Source: Flavobacterium degerlachei (GTDB lineage Bacteria > Bacteroidota > Bacteroidia > Flavobacteriales > Flavobacteriaceae). Taken from it: DNA of 64,000 nt. Shown in pieces: positions 33,676-42,609 of the stretch (its first letter is position 1; every line of letters starts with the position of its first letter). Below the pieces are notes generated by a model that worked only from the letters and a program-made list of their open reading frames with translations, searched no databases and was not told the origin of the DNA. The DNA lies in contig NZ_FNMV01000002.1 in assembly GCF_900106645.1 (NCBI RefSeq), positions 62,001 through 126,000 of the forward strand, given 5' to 3'. The position numbers and the translations under genes are program-made.

Positions 33676-34104
33676 TTACTTTTTCTCAAAACGCATCATT
33701 GCGATGTCGTCCATCATTAAAGTTAATACTTTTCCATCTTTTGAAACAGAATAAGAATCTATTCTCTCAAGTGTTGTCATATAAACATTTTCACCTTCGC
33801 CTGGGCAAAACATTTTTGTAGCTCCCATTGGTCCTTTGAAATTAATTTTGTTGCCGTCAACAGCCAACGGTCCGAAGTAACTGTTACAACTGTTTTTCCC
33901 AAAGACTCTGCTCTCTTTCAAATCAAAAGCAATAGTTGGCTTATCATTAGGATACAACCCTTCAAAAGCTATACGTGGCCCTGATATGTAATTTAATTCC
34001 CAAAAGCCTTCAAGTGAAGTCATTTTACTGCTAGATGTTTTTACAGAATTACAAGAAATTAGTACCGAACAGAAAATGGTCAGTGACAAAATTAGTTTTT
34101 TCAT
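33676..34104 (-). CDS. META-domain (HslJ-like) lipoprotein
   Basis: 142 residues. Lipoprotein signal MKKLILSLTIFCSVLISC (Cys18). META-type pattern: LEGFWELNYISGP, then PTIAFDLKESRVFGKNSCNSYFGPLAVDGNKINF (the G.NSCN.Y.G core) and MGATKMFCPG, ending with VLTLMMDDIAMMRFEKK. META proteins are periplasmic or surface-linked and stress-associated in E. coli (HslJ); activity unknown. Co-transcribed with the NlpE-like gene downstream. The pair is enclosed by the 165-bp direct repeat. Confidence 0.88.
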   Translation of the reverse strand: MKKLILSLTIFCSVLISCNSVKTSSSKMTSLEGFWELNYISGPRIAFEGLYPNDKPTIAFDLKESRVFGKNSCNSYFGPLAVDGNKINFKGPMGATKMFCPGEGENVYMTTLERIDSYSVSKDGKVLTLMMDDIAMMRFEKK

Positions 34105-34231
34105 GAGATTTATTTTTAGTATTTAAAGCAATAACATTGCCAAAATCATAACTGTTGTACATTATTATAAAAAAAAGACGTTTTAAAATTTAATTGCAAT
34201 ACCATCAAAATTAGTAGCTAAAAATTCGTTC

Positions 34232-34397
34232 TGCTTTTAAGCAAAAAGATAGTTTTTAATTGAATTTATTTGAAAAAGCCGCAATCGACCCGATGATTAC
34301 TGATTTTTAATTTCTATAGTAGACGGTTTTTTTCAACGGAATTGAAACATGTTTATTCAAAAAAAAATGAGCCCACGATCAAAATCATGGGCTCATT
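34232..34397. repeat. 165-bp direct repeat, copy 2
   Basis: Same order as 33039-33204: TGCTTTTAAGCAAAAAGATA, GCCGCAATCGACCCGATGAT, TTTTTAATTTCTA, and GCCCACGATC/ATCATGGGC. It includes what was the 3' end of the acyl-CoA dehydrogenase gene (TGCTTTTAA), although no such gene is upstream here. The rest of 34105-34495 holds no gene. Confidence 0.8.
34359..34397 (-). terminator. Terminator of the USP/BCCT operon
   Basis: On the minus strand GAGCCCATGAT, TTTG, ATCGTGGGCTC then a run of nine T. It sits in copy 2 of the direct repeat. Confidence 0.85.
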
Positions 34398-34495
34398 ATA
34401 TTTATTAGGACATGAATGTTATTATTGAATTCAGCTTGTTTTATAAAACGTAAACTTACTAATATCAATGTCAAACTCTCCCTTATTTTAATCTA

Positions 34496-35353
34496 TTACT
34501 TTACAATCCATAAAGGCACTTCCAGATCTTGATTAAAAAGTTCCTCAGTAACACTTCCTACAAGTAAAGAAGAGAAAGTATTTCTACCTTTATCTCCTAC
34601 AATGATAAGGTCAACCTTAGCAGCTGCAGCTTTAGCACGCAGTTTCTCGGCAACCCCACTATCTCTTCCAGGAATAATTTCAGTAGTTAGTTCCCCTTTG
34701 TACCCCACCTTTTTTATAAATTTCTCATATTTTTCCTTTAGGTGATTCTCAATCTTCGTATCAAGGTGTTCCTTTGGAATATAAGGAGAGAATTGCAACG
34801 GCACATTGTAAACGTGTACTGCTTTTACTTTAGCTGCTGTACTTTTCTGCAAGCTTTCAGCCACTTCAAAAACTTTATTTGAAGCACTTGAAAAATCTGT
34901 TCCAGCCCAAATATTGCTAATAACTGGTTTCGCATTTTTAGGAATAGACAGAATATTACATTTTAACAAACGCAATAATTTTCCACTAACTACTCCAGTA
35001 CCTTTTACCTTATTTTTATTTCCAATCAAAGCCAACTGAACCTCATATTTGTTGACGATATAATTGATCAAAGATTCTGAATAAGGGTCTTCAGAAATAA
35101 GCACTTCCCATTCTACTGAAGACTTAAATTTTTCTTCTACCTTTTCATTTAACTCGTCCCCTATTATTTCGTCAAGGTTAATATCCTTTAACTGCTCTTC
35201 AAATAATTCTGAGATCTCATATTTTTTGATATTATGTACAAAGTACACTTTTTTAACCTTAAGCGTATCTGCAATAAATGATGCATACTCAATTAGGGCG
35301 TTATCAATATCCGAAAGGTCTAAGGCGACCAAGATGTTTTTAATTTCAGTCAT
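34496..35353 (-). CDS. Tandem-domain universal stress protein
   Basis: 285 residues, two UspA-like domains. The first (1-145) starts EIKNILVALDLSDIDNALIEYA; the second (about 150-285) has IWAGTDFSSASNKVFEVAESL and the ATP-binding loop IIVGDKGRNTFSSLLVGSVTEELF (G-x2-G-x9-GS form). The first domain has a less complete loop (ALIGNKNKVKGTGVVSGKLLRLL). The start overlaps the end of the BCCT gene by 8 bp, so the two are co-translated; a stress sensor or regulator of the transporter is plausible, as in other USP-transporter pairs (inference). Confidence 0.9.
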   Translation of the reverse strand: MTEIKNILVALDLSDIDNALIEYASFIADTLKVKKVYFVHNIKKYEISELFEEQLKDINLDEIIGDELNEKVEEKFKSSVEWEVLISEDPYSESLINYIVNKYEVQLALIGNKNKVKGTGVVSGKLLRLLKCNILSIPKNAKPVISNIWAGTDFSSASNKVFEVAESLQKSTAAKVKAVHVYNVPLQFSPYIPKEHLDTKIENHLKEKYEKFIKKVGYKGELTTEIIPGRDSGVAEKLRAKAAAAKVDLIIVGDKGRNTFSSLLVGSVTEELFNQDLEVPLWIVK

Positions 35354-36986
35354 TATTGGGATTGTTTAATTTTGTTTTGCTAATACTATTTTGTTTTTTA
35401 ACGATATCCGAAACTATTTCCTCGTAATTCTCAAGGTCTTTTTGCGATTCTCGTTTTTGTAATTTCTTCAGGTCTTCACTTAAACCTTTGTAAAGTGAAA
35501 AACACATGACTATTAAAATCACGGCAAAAGGCAATCCGGTAACTATGGTTGCGGTTTGAAGTGCCTGTAATCCACCACCTATTAATAGAACAGCAGCTAC
35601 ACCACCTTCAGCAAGTGCCCAAAAGATTCTTTGTCCTACTGGTGCATCAATTTTACCTCCAGAAGTTAAATTATCAACTACTAAAGATCCTGAATCTGAA
35701 GAGGTAATAAAGAATCCTGCAATTAAAATTATAGCGATAATGTTAAGGTAAAATGCGAAAGGATAATCTTCTAAAAACACAAACAGTGCAGTAGCAACGT
35801 TATCATTCACAGCATTTGCAATAGTATCATCACCCAGAAGTGTCATATGTAAGGCTGTGCTTCCAAAAGCTGTAATCCAGAAAAAAGTTACAAGAGAAGG
35901 CACTAATAAAACTCCCAAAATAAACTCACGTACTGTACGTCCTTTTGAAATACGAGCGATAAACATCCCTACGAAAGGCGACCATGCAATCCACCATCCC
36001 CAGTAAAAAACGGTCCAGGCATTTTGCCAGTTAGCACCCGTATAACTTTCTGTCCAAGTTGAAAGTTCTAGAATACTAGATAAGTAATTTCCTGTATTTT
36101 GTACGAATGATTTAAAAATAAAGATTGTAGGTCCTAATATCACAACTATTAGAAGAAAAGTCAATGCTATTCTCATATTCCATTCACTCAGGATTCGCAC
36201 CCCTTTATCCACTCCTAAAACAACTGAAACGGTTGCAATTGCAGTTATTCCTGCAATTAAAAGAATTTGAGTTTGAACACCACTATCTATTCCCCAAAGG
36301 TGATTTAATCCTGCTGCAATTTGTTGAACTCCCATTCCTAAAGAAGTAGCAAGACCAAATAAAGTAGCAATTACAGCGAAGATGTCAATGGCATCTCCAA
36401 TTCTTCCGTAAATTCTATCTCCTAAATAAGGATAAAAAATAGATCTGATCGTAAGTGGAAGCCCACGTGAATATGTAAAATAAGCTAAGGATAATCCTAC
36501 CAGTGCATAAACTGCCCAGGCGTGAAAGCCCCAGTGCAAAAAGGTAAATCTCATTGCTTCCTTGGCTGCTTCAGCACTTCCGCCTTCTGCCATTGGTGGG
36601 CTTAGAAAATGATAAACGGGTTCTGAAATACTCCAAAACAACAATCCAATTCCCATTCCCGCACTAAAAAGCATCGCGAACCAAGACAGCGTTTTAAACT
36701 CAGGTTTAGCATTTTGCCCTCCAATTCTTAAGTGACCAAATTTACTGAAGGCCAGGTAAACCATAAATATCAAGAAAATATTGACACTTAAGATAAAAAA
36801 CCAACCTGCTTTGTTAGCGACAAAATTCTGAATTGCAGTAAAAACGTGTTCTGCACCGTCTTTAAACATCAGTGTTAATGCTATTATGATGATGATGATA
36901 ATCGCCGATGTAAAAAACACAGGCCCATTAACATCCAATCCAAATATGGATTTCCTCTCATCACTTCTTATAATCTTCTTAGCCAT
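35346..36986 (-). CDS. BCCT family betaine/choline/carnitine transporter
   Basis: 546 residues with about 12 membrane helices. Signature region WGWWIAWSPFVGMFIARISKGRTVREFILG (the BCCT aromatic box with the RxSxGRTxREF loop), also GMGIGLLFWSISEPVYHF. Imports compatible solutes such as glycine betaine with Na+ or H+. The C-terminus is a charged cytoplasmic tail (residues 500-546, KKLQKRESQKDLENYEEI) that could sense osmotic state. First gene of an operon with the USP gene; long leader upstream (36987-37709 side). Substrate within the family not determined. Confidence 0.93.
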   Translation of the reverse strand: MAKKIIRSDERKSIFGLDVNGPVFFTSAIIIIIIIALTLMFKDGAEHVFTAIQNFVANKAGWFFILSVNIFLIFMVYLAFSKFGHLRIGGQNAKPEFKTLSWFAMLFSAGMGIGLLFWSISEPVYHFLSPPMAEGGSAEAAKEAMRFTFLHWGFHAWAVYALVGLSLAYFTYSRGLPLTIRSIFYPYLGDRIYGRIGDAIDIFAVIATLFGLATSLGMGVQQIAAGLNHLWGIDSGVQTQILLIAGITAIATVSVVLGVDKGVRILSEWNMRIALTFLLIVVILGPTIFIFKSFVQNTGNYLSSILELSTWTESYTGANWQNAWTVFYWGWWIAWSPFVGMFIARISKGRTVREFILGVLLVPSLVTFFWITAFGSTALHMTLLGDDTIANAVNDNVATALFVFLEDYPFAFYLNIIAIILIAGFFITSSDSGSLVVDNLTSGGKIDAPVGQRIFWALAEGGVAAVLLIGGGLQALQTATIVTGLPFAVILIVMCFSLYKGLSEDLKKLQKRESQKDLENYEEIVSDIVKKQNSISKTKLNNPNND

Positions 36987-37709
36987 AAATCATTTTGTTA
37001 TTTAATGTAATTTAATCTCTCTGAGGGGTTAAAACCCTCCATTTATATATAAAACCTAATAATAGTAACCAACCAATATTAATCTAAAAGCAGAAAAAAC
37101 TGCCTCCCATAGTATTCAAAAAAAGGATGTACACTTCCTGCAGAGACTAAATCTCTGCTTACATTCTTATAAAAAACAGTAAATCAGGAACCTTTTTTGC
37201 GAAAAAAGCAAAATAACAGCATAACTAAAGACCAAAAGCCCTAGCGTGTATATAGAAAAAACTTAAATGAGTAAATGATTAAAGATCTTTAATCAATGTC
37301 AACCTGTTTAATTAAAAACAGTCTTAAAAAAGCAAAATATTGGACTGCAAATTTAGTCAAAAAAGAAGCCTAAACCGCCATAATTCCGTAATAGCAGTTA
37401 TTTCAGAGAATATGACACTAAAAAAAACCTAATTTTATGTAATTTACATTTATTTTATTAAAAAAAGACATTATAACAGATCAAAAACTTCAAATTGAGC
37501 TAATTACCTTAACTATTGTCAAAACAAACCCTATTTCACTTTGACTTAAACGGCCTATATCGTTCTAAAACTACAACTAATTCCCTTTCGGCTTATAAAA
37601 TTAAAAAAGGTTGTTTTTCTACATTCTTAATTCATATTTAACCCAACATTTTAATTTATGATGCTATTTTATATGTAATTTTATATAAAAATTGCAAAAC
37701 ACAAAAATC
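36987..37709. other. 723-bp divergent intergenic region (BCCT / sodC)
   Basis: No gene seen in any frame. On the minus strand upstream of the BCCT gene are hairpins GAGGG/CCCTC (about 37022-37038) and GCAGAGA/TCTCTGC (37140-37158), which may act in its mRNA leader. The rest is very AT-rich; promoters for both genes must lie here. Confidence 0.55.
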
Positions 37710-38237
37710 ATGAAAAAAATCATACTCTCGACAGCAGTTATCATTGCAGTCCTTATTGGTTGTAAAACAAATAGCAACTCTACTGATTCTAAAAAATTAG
37801 AAATCACTTTTGAACCTAAAAGCGATAGTAATGTTTCTGGTACTGCCACTTTTGTAGAAAAAAACGGTAAAGTTACTTTTGTTGCGAAATTAGCAGGCTT
37901 ACAGCCAGGAATTCATGCGATCCATATTCATGAAAAATCAGATTGCTCAGCAGCAGACGGAAGCTCTGCTGGAGGACATTGGAATCCTACATTCAAAAAG
38001 CACGGCAAATGGGGTATTGGAGAATACCACAAAGGAGATATTGGTAATTTTACCGCTGATGCAAACGGAAACGGAACTATTAGCTTAACAACGGACGAAT
38101 GGAATATAGGTTCTGGCGATCCTACAAAAGACATTCTAGGAAAAGGATTGATCGTACATAAAGGAGCAGATGATTTTGTTTCGCAACCCTCAGGAGATGC
38201 AGGTGCAAGAGTCGCTTGTTCAGCAATTATTAAATAA
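37710..38237 (+). CDS. sodC: Cu/Zn superoxide dismutase, lipoprotein
   Basis: 175 residues from ATG at 37710. Lipoprotein signal with lipobox VLIGC (Cys18), so the enzyme is membrane-tethered outside the cytoplasm. Copper ligands His72, His74, His90, His150; zinc ligands His90, His98, His107, Asp110; disulfide Cys79-Cys170; active-site Arg167 (GDAGARVAC). All catalytic positions are present, so it should dismute superoxide. The TTG at 37692 would add residues before the signal and is rejected. The next gene starts 13 bp after the stop. Confidence 0.95.
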   Translation: MKKIILSTAVIIAVLIGCKTNSNSTDSKKLEITFEPKSDSNVSGTATFVEKNGKVTFVAKLAGLQPGIHAIHIHEKSDCSAADGSSAGGHWNPTFKKHGKWGIGEYHKGDIGNFTADANGNGTISLTTDEWNIGSGDPTKDILGKGLIVHKGADDFVSQPSGDAGARVACSAIIK

Positions 38238-38250
38238 AGAGAAAAACGAT

Positions 38251-38820
38251 TTGGAAGAAAAGGAACTGCATTATTTCAAAAACGCAATAGAATGGCGGAA
38301 TTGGCTTCATGAAAATCATATGAACTCCACAGGTATATATCTAATTTTTTATAAAGTAGACAGCCCATTTGAGAGTATGCGTTGGGAAGAAGCCGTTCAG
38401 GTCGCTATTTGTTACGGTTGGATTGATTCTACAGTAAAAAGATTAGATTCCGAAAAGAGAAAGCAAGTATTCACACCAAGAAAAGATAAAAGTGTTTGGA
38501 GTAAACTCAATAAATCATACGTCGAAAAACTACTTCTTGAAAATCTGATGCATGAAAGTGGATTAAGCAAAATTGAAACTGCCAAAATAAATGGTTCTTG
38601 GACTTCGCTAGATGAAGTAGAAGATTTAATTGTACCATCCGATTTAAAAATCGCATTCGACGACAACAAAATTGCCTTTGAAAACTATCAGGCTTTTAGT
38701 CCATCGTACCGGAAAAGCTACTTATACTGGCTCAATCAGGCTAAACGAGAAGCAACCAGAAACAATAGAATTATAGAAATAATCAATTGCTGCAAAAACA
38801 ATATAAAAGCAAGAAATTAA
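38251..38820 (+). CDS. YdeI/OmpD-associated (DUF1801-neighbour type) cytoplasmic protein
   Basis: 190 residues, probably from TTG at 38251, which is preceded by AAAGAGAAAAACGAT and yields the usual family start (LEEKELHYFKNAIEWRNWLHENHMNSTGIYLIFYK). The longer frame from 38170 lies inside sodC. Motifs EAVQVAICYGWIDSTVKRLD, FTPRKDKSVWSKLNKSYVEKLL and SPSYRKSYLYWLNQAKREATR are diagnostic of the YdeI family, linked to peptide/bacteriocin resistance in enterobacteria but without known biochemistry. Operon-like spacing to sodC. Confidence 0.88.
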   Translation: MEEKELHYFKNAIEWRNWLHENHMNSTGIYLIFYKVDSPFESMRWEEAVQVAICYGWIDSTVKRLDSEKRKQVFTPRKDKSVWSKLNKSYVEKLLLENLMHESGLSKIETAKINGSWTSLDEVEDLIVPSDLKIAFDDNKIAFENYQAFSPSYRKSYLYWLNQAKREATRNNRIIEIINCCKNNIKARN

Positions 38821-38902
38821 CAGCAATTTAAACATTAATTGAAGCTTCCTTTTTTAAATAAATTCAAAAATAGACTTAGCTTTACATTTTTAAAATAAAA
38901 CA

Positions 38903-40102
38903 ATGATTAACCCTTCGGCAACAGGTTGGATAGACAAATATTTTCTTAAACAAAAACTAACGGAACAAACTGTATACCAGAGTCCCGAACTGTTTTATCA
39001 CAATATCAGAAAAACAGGTTTTATATATGGTCATATTGTTTCATTCGAGACAAACGTCCCAATTGAAACTAAAGGTTGGGTGCAAAATGAGATCCCTAAA
39101 GTCGCATTACTAAATACCTTAAATGCCATTTATAGCTTAACAACCCAGGAAACTAATCCCGCCGCCTTCATAGCAAAAGTTTTGGGTTTTTATGACGAAA
39201 TGAATCCACAAGGATTTAGCTTGTTCAAAAAAGTACTACCTAATGGTTCACCTTCTTTAAATTTGGAAAAAATAATTGATGAAAGAGTTCAAACCAATAT
39301 CGATATTATTAGTAAGAACTTTTCGCATATTGTAACTAATGCGTTACTCTTTATTGATGTTTTGGCTTTTCGCCAATATTTAATTCATGGATCTATTCCT
39401 GAAAAATACCTTAAAAAAATTGAGGAAGCTGTTATCAGTATTGTTTCACTTGCATTGAAAACCAAAACCAATAAATCAAATTACGATGATTTATTAATTA
39501 AACTTTTTGAAGCCTCAGTTCGCTACAGTAAATTTTCAAAAATAAACACTCAAAATCTGGAAGAACTTGATTTAAGCTATTTCAATTCCGAACTGGAAAA
39601 GTTTTACCTGATTGACATGGCCGGAATGGCGTTATGGAGTGATGGGAAAATTGAAAATGAGGAAGTGTACTTTTTACATAAATTGGCTGAACAAATTTCA
39701 GTACCCGATGACTTTGTAACCGAGAGCATAAAAAACACTGATGAATTTATTACAAATCATAAAAAAGAGATTGCCTACTTTAATTATTCTAACCCCGTTA
39801 AGCATTTCTATGACCAGGCTACACAAAGTGTAATTACACCAATAAGCCGCAATAAAAACAGACTGGTTAAAGAAATAATCCAAAGTAAAGAGTTAATGAT
39901 TTTATTAGCTATTTCTACACGCCGAGATTTGGACGAAAAAGAAAAGAAAAAAGTAAAAAAGCAGTTATTAGATATTTGTAAATCTGTTCCCTCATTAACT
40001 ATATTTCTATTGCCTGGAGGAAGTCTTTTACTCCCAATATTAATTAAGTTTATACCCAAACTATTGCCTTCGGCTTTTAACGAAAATTTAGATATAGAAT
40101 AA
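38903..40102 (+). CDS. LETM1-related, TerB-like flavobacterial protein
   Basis: 399 residues. Middle region ending LIDMAGMALWSDGKIENEEVYFLHKLAEQI (about 233-265) resembles a TerB-like helical module with acidic DGKIENEE; the C-terminus KKKVKKQLLDICKSVPSLTIFLLPGGSLLLPILIKFIPKLLPSAF (about 345-393) is LETM1-like with a likely membrane-inserting hairpin. Homologues in flavobacteria are labelled LETM1-related biofilm-associated protein; the biofilm link is a database label I recall, not shown here. Monocistronic; a bidirectional terminator follows directly. Confidence 0.8.
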   Translation: MINPSATGWIDKYFLKQKLTEQTVYQSPELFYHNIRKTGFIYGHIVSFETNVPIETKGWVQNEIPKVALLNTLNAIYSLTTQETNPAAFIAKVLGFYDEMNPQGFSLFKKVLPNGSPSLNLEKIIDERVQTNIDIISKNFSHIVTNALLFIDVLAFRQYLIHGSIPEKYLKKIEEAVISIVSLALKTKTNKSNYDDLLIKLFEASVRYSKFSKINTQNLEELDLSYFNSELEKFYLIDMAGMALWSDGKIENEEVYFLHKLAEQISVPDDFVTESIKNTDEFITNHKKEIAYFNYSNPVKHFYDQATQSVITPISRNKNRLVKEIIQSKELMILLAISTRRDLDEKEKKKVKKQLLDICKSVPSLTIFLLPGGSLLLPILIKFIPKLLPSAFNENLDIE

Positions 40103-40133
40103 AAAAAATCCGCTTTTCAGCGGATTTTTTTTT
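40103..40133. terminator. Bidirectional terminator
   Basis: AAAAATCCGCT, TTTC, AGCGGATTTTT: strong stem with A and T tracts on the two sides, shared by the LETM1-like gene (plus) and carbonic anhydrase (minus). Confidence 0.9.
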
Positions 40134-40135
40134 AT

Positions 40136-40771
40136 TTAAAACTGTAATTGAAAGACTTCATCTAAATCTTTATTGGAACTTATGTTAACACCCAAGTCAG
40201 TTACAAAACCAGAATTCAATCCGTAAACCCAACCGTGGATACTTAGTTCTTGACCGTTTTTCCATGCCGACTGTACAATCGATGTTTTTGATAAATCAAA
40301 AACTTGTTCTTTAGCGTTAATTTCAACAAAAGTATTAAAACGTTCTGTTTCATCTTCAATTGAATCTAAATACGCATTATGCAAGCGATACACATCTTTA
40401 ATATGACGAATCCAGTTGTCAATAATTCCTATCGACTGGTTTCCCATTGCAGCTTTTATACCACCACAACCATAATGACCACATACAATAACATGTTTTA
40501 CCTTCAGAATATTAACAGCATAATCTAATACACTCAACATATTCATATCAGAATGTACCACCATGTTAGCAATGTTCCTGTGTACAAAAACTTCACCTGG
40601 TTTAGCACCTATGATTTCATTTGCAGGAACACGACTGTCAGAACATCCTATCCATAATAATGGTGGTGTTTGCCCTTTGGCTAAGTCTGCGAAAAAATTA
40701 GGGTCTTTTTCTAAAGCCTTTTCAACCCACTCCTTATTATTATCTAATATTTTTTTATAAAAATCACTCAT
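40136..40771 (-). CDS. can: Beta-class carbonic anhydrase
   Basis: 211 residues. Zinc ligands Cys43, His99, Cys102 with the Asp45-Arg47 dyad (IGCSDSRVPANEI; VCGHYGCGGIKAAM). Interconverts CO2 and bicarbonate in the cytoplasm. Downstream of a SulP transporter on the same strand (101 bp apart), a pairing that usually means bicarbonate supply or pH control. The ligand spacing is normal; no truncation. Confidence 0.95.
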   Translation of the reverse strand: MSDFYKKILDNNKEWVEKALEKDPNFFADLAKGQTPPLLWIGCSDSRVPANEIIGAKPGEVFVHRNIANMVVHSDMNMLSVLDYAVNILKVKHVIVCGHYGCGGIKAAMGNQSIGIIDNWIRHIKDVYRLHNAYLDSIEDETERFNTFVEINAKEQVFDLSKTSIVQSAWKNGQELSIHGWVYGLNSGFVTDLGVNISSNKDLDEVFQLQF

Positions 40772-40872
40772 TAGCTTATTTTTTAAATATCCAAGTCAGT
40801 ATTTAACCTTAAAAACAGTGTAAAGAAAATCCTTTTTCAGGTTTAAATTACATGACCTCTTCTTTTTTTATA

Positions 40873-42528
40873 TTATTCTTGGAAAACTTCTTTTACAACT
40901 TCTTTCTTAACCATAACTCTTTTAGCAACATCATAATAATGCTCAAAAGAAACATGGTTTGCAACATCAGGACTATTGTCAAGATCGTAGGCATTTTTAA
41001 AGCCTTTAAGCTTCACTTTGATGTTTTCATCAATTGCCCTTGTTTCTTTAAATTCTCTAATGAGATCTAAGATATCATGCGCTATATAAACAGTATCATG
41101 CGCGTTTATAATCACTTTAGAATTTTCTGGAATGTCATTTAAAGTACTTTTTATTGCAGCTTTATTTAAGAACGACACTTCTTGAGCTAAATCAATATGA
41201 ATGATATCTCCATCTATATACTCTTCCTTTTTGAAACTGTAAGCTCTTTTTAAATTTCCTTTTAGAATAAAAATAATACTAATCACAATTCCCAATAGTA
41301 CCCCTTTTAACAAATCTGTTGTTACAACAGCTACTAAGGTAGCAATAAAAGGTATAAACTGGTATTTCCCTTTTTCCCAAAAGTGCTTAAATGTTGCTGG
41401 TTTTGCTAATTTATAACCTACTAAAATTAGTATCGTAGCTAAGGTTGCTAATGGAATTTTGTTTAACATAACCGGTATAGCTAGTACACTGATTAACAAT
41501 AATACACCATGAATTATAGTAGACATTTTAGATTTTGCTCCAGCATTATTATTTGCTGACGAGCGCACAACAACAGAAGTCATTGGTAATCCACCAATAA
41601 GCGAACTTAACATATTACCAATACCTTGAGCTTTAAGCTCAACATTTGTATCAGTATATCTTTTTTGAACGTCCATTCTATCGGCAGCTTCGATACACAA
41701 TAATGTCTCTATAGAAGCTACTATAGCTATTGTTAAACCTACTATCCAAACTTGTGGGTTAAGAAAACCTGAAAAATTAGGCGTTACAATGATTGACTTC
41801 AATTCATCCAAAGATGTAGGTACAGGTAAACTAACAAGGTGCTCATTAGATATTGCCAAAGAACTTCCTGTACTAATAAAAATTTCATTTAAAACTATTC
41901 CAGAAATTACTGCTATCAAAGCACCTGGAATTAATTTTAATTTCTTTAAAAAAGGAACTTTATCCCAAGAAATTAGAATAATTAAAGATATCACAGTGAT
42001 CACAATTGCTCCCATTTGAATGTGATTAAAAACTTCGAATAAGGAAGAAAAAGAATTATCTCCATTACTTTGAATAAAGGACTGATCCCCTTCAAAATCG
42101 GCATCATAACCAAAAGCATGTGGCAGTTGTTTTAAAATAATGATAATTCCAATACCCGCAAGCATCCCTTCAATAACATTAGTAGGAAAATAATTTGAAA
42201 TACTTCCTGCTTTAATAAACCCTAGAGCAAGCTGAATAAGCCCCGAAATAAAAACGGCTGTTAAAAAAATATCAAAAGCACCAAAATCAGTAATTGCGGT
42301 CAATATAATTGCCGTTAAACCTGCTGCTGGTCCTGAAACACTGATGTGAGATTTACTTAAGAAACCAACTACGATCCCCCCAATAACTCCTGAAATAATT
42401 CCTGAAAATAACGGTGCACCAGAAGCCATTGCAATTCCTAAACACAAAGGTAGCGCCACCAAAAAAACCACTAGACCAGATGCGAAATCAGACTTAAGGT
42501 TGGCAAAAAGATTAATTTTTTTTGTCAT
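40873..42528 (-). CDS. SulP family anion (probable bicarbonate) transporter with STAS-like end
   Basis: 551 residues. SulP start LKSDFASGLVVFLVALPLCLGIAMASGAPLFSGIISG followed by SVSGPAAGLTAI (conserved TM3 region), about 11-12 helices in all, then a short cytoplasmic STAS-like domain (about 440-545; HIDLAQEVSFLNKAAIKSTL, VIINAHDTVYIAHDILDLIREF). Carries sulfate, bicarbonate or related anions; association with a carbonic anhydrase downstream favours bicarbonate (BicA-like), an inference. A perfect 11-bp inverted repeat lies 26 bp upstream of the start. Confidence 0.92.
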   Translation of the reverse strand: MTKKINLFANLKSDFASGLVVFLVALPLCLGIAMASGAPLFSGIISGVIGGIVVGFLSKSHISVSGPAAGLTAIILTAITDFGAFDIFLTAVFISGLIQLALGFIKAGSISNYFPTNVIEGMLAGIGIIIILKQLPHAFGYDADFEGDQSFIQSNGDNSFSSLFEVFNHIQMGAIVITVISLIILISWDKVPFLKKLKLIPGALIAVISGIVLNEIFISTGSSLAISNEHLVSLPVPTSLDELKSIIVTPNFSGFLNPQVWIVGLTIAIVASIETLLCIEAADRMDVQKRYTDTNVELKAQGIGNMLSSLIGGLPMTSVVVRSSANNNAGAKSKMSTIIHGVLLLISVLAIPVMLNKIPLATLATILILVGYKLAKPATFKHFWEKGKYQFIPFIATLVAVVTTDLLKGVLLGIVISIIFILKGNLKRAYSFKKEEYIDGDIIHIDLAQEVSFLNKAAIKSTLNDIPENSKVIINAHDTVYIAHDILDLIREFKETRAIDENIKVKLKGFKNAYDLDNSPDVANHVSFEHYYDVAKRVMVKKEVVKEVFQE

Positions 42529-42553
42529 AATACTATAATAAATTATATGTAAA

Positions 42554-42579
42554 CTTGTTACATTGAAAAATGTAACAAG
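42554..42579. promoter_or_regulatory. Palindrome upstream of the SulP gene
   Basis: CTTGTTACATT, GAAA, AATGTAACAAG: 11-bp perfect arms. It can be a leader hairpin, an operator for SulP, or a terminator for the small gene upstream; the minus-strand T tract is weak (TTTACATATAATT), so termination is not assured. Confidence 0.5.
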
Positions 42580-42609
42580 TTAATTTTTTTTGAAATATAA
42601 TCGGAAGTA

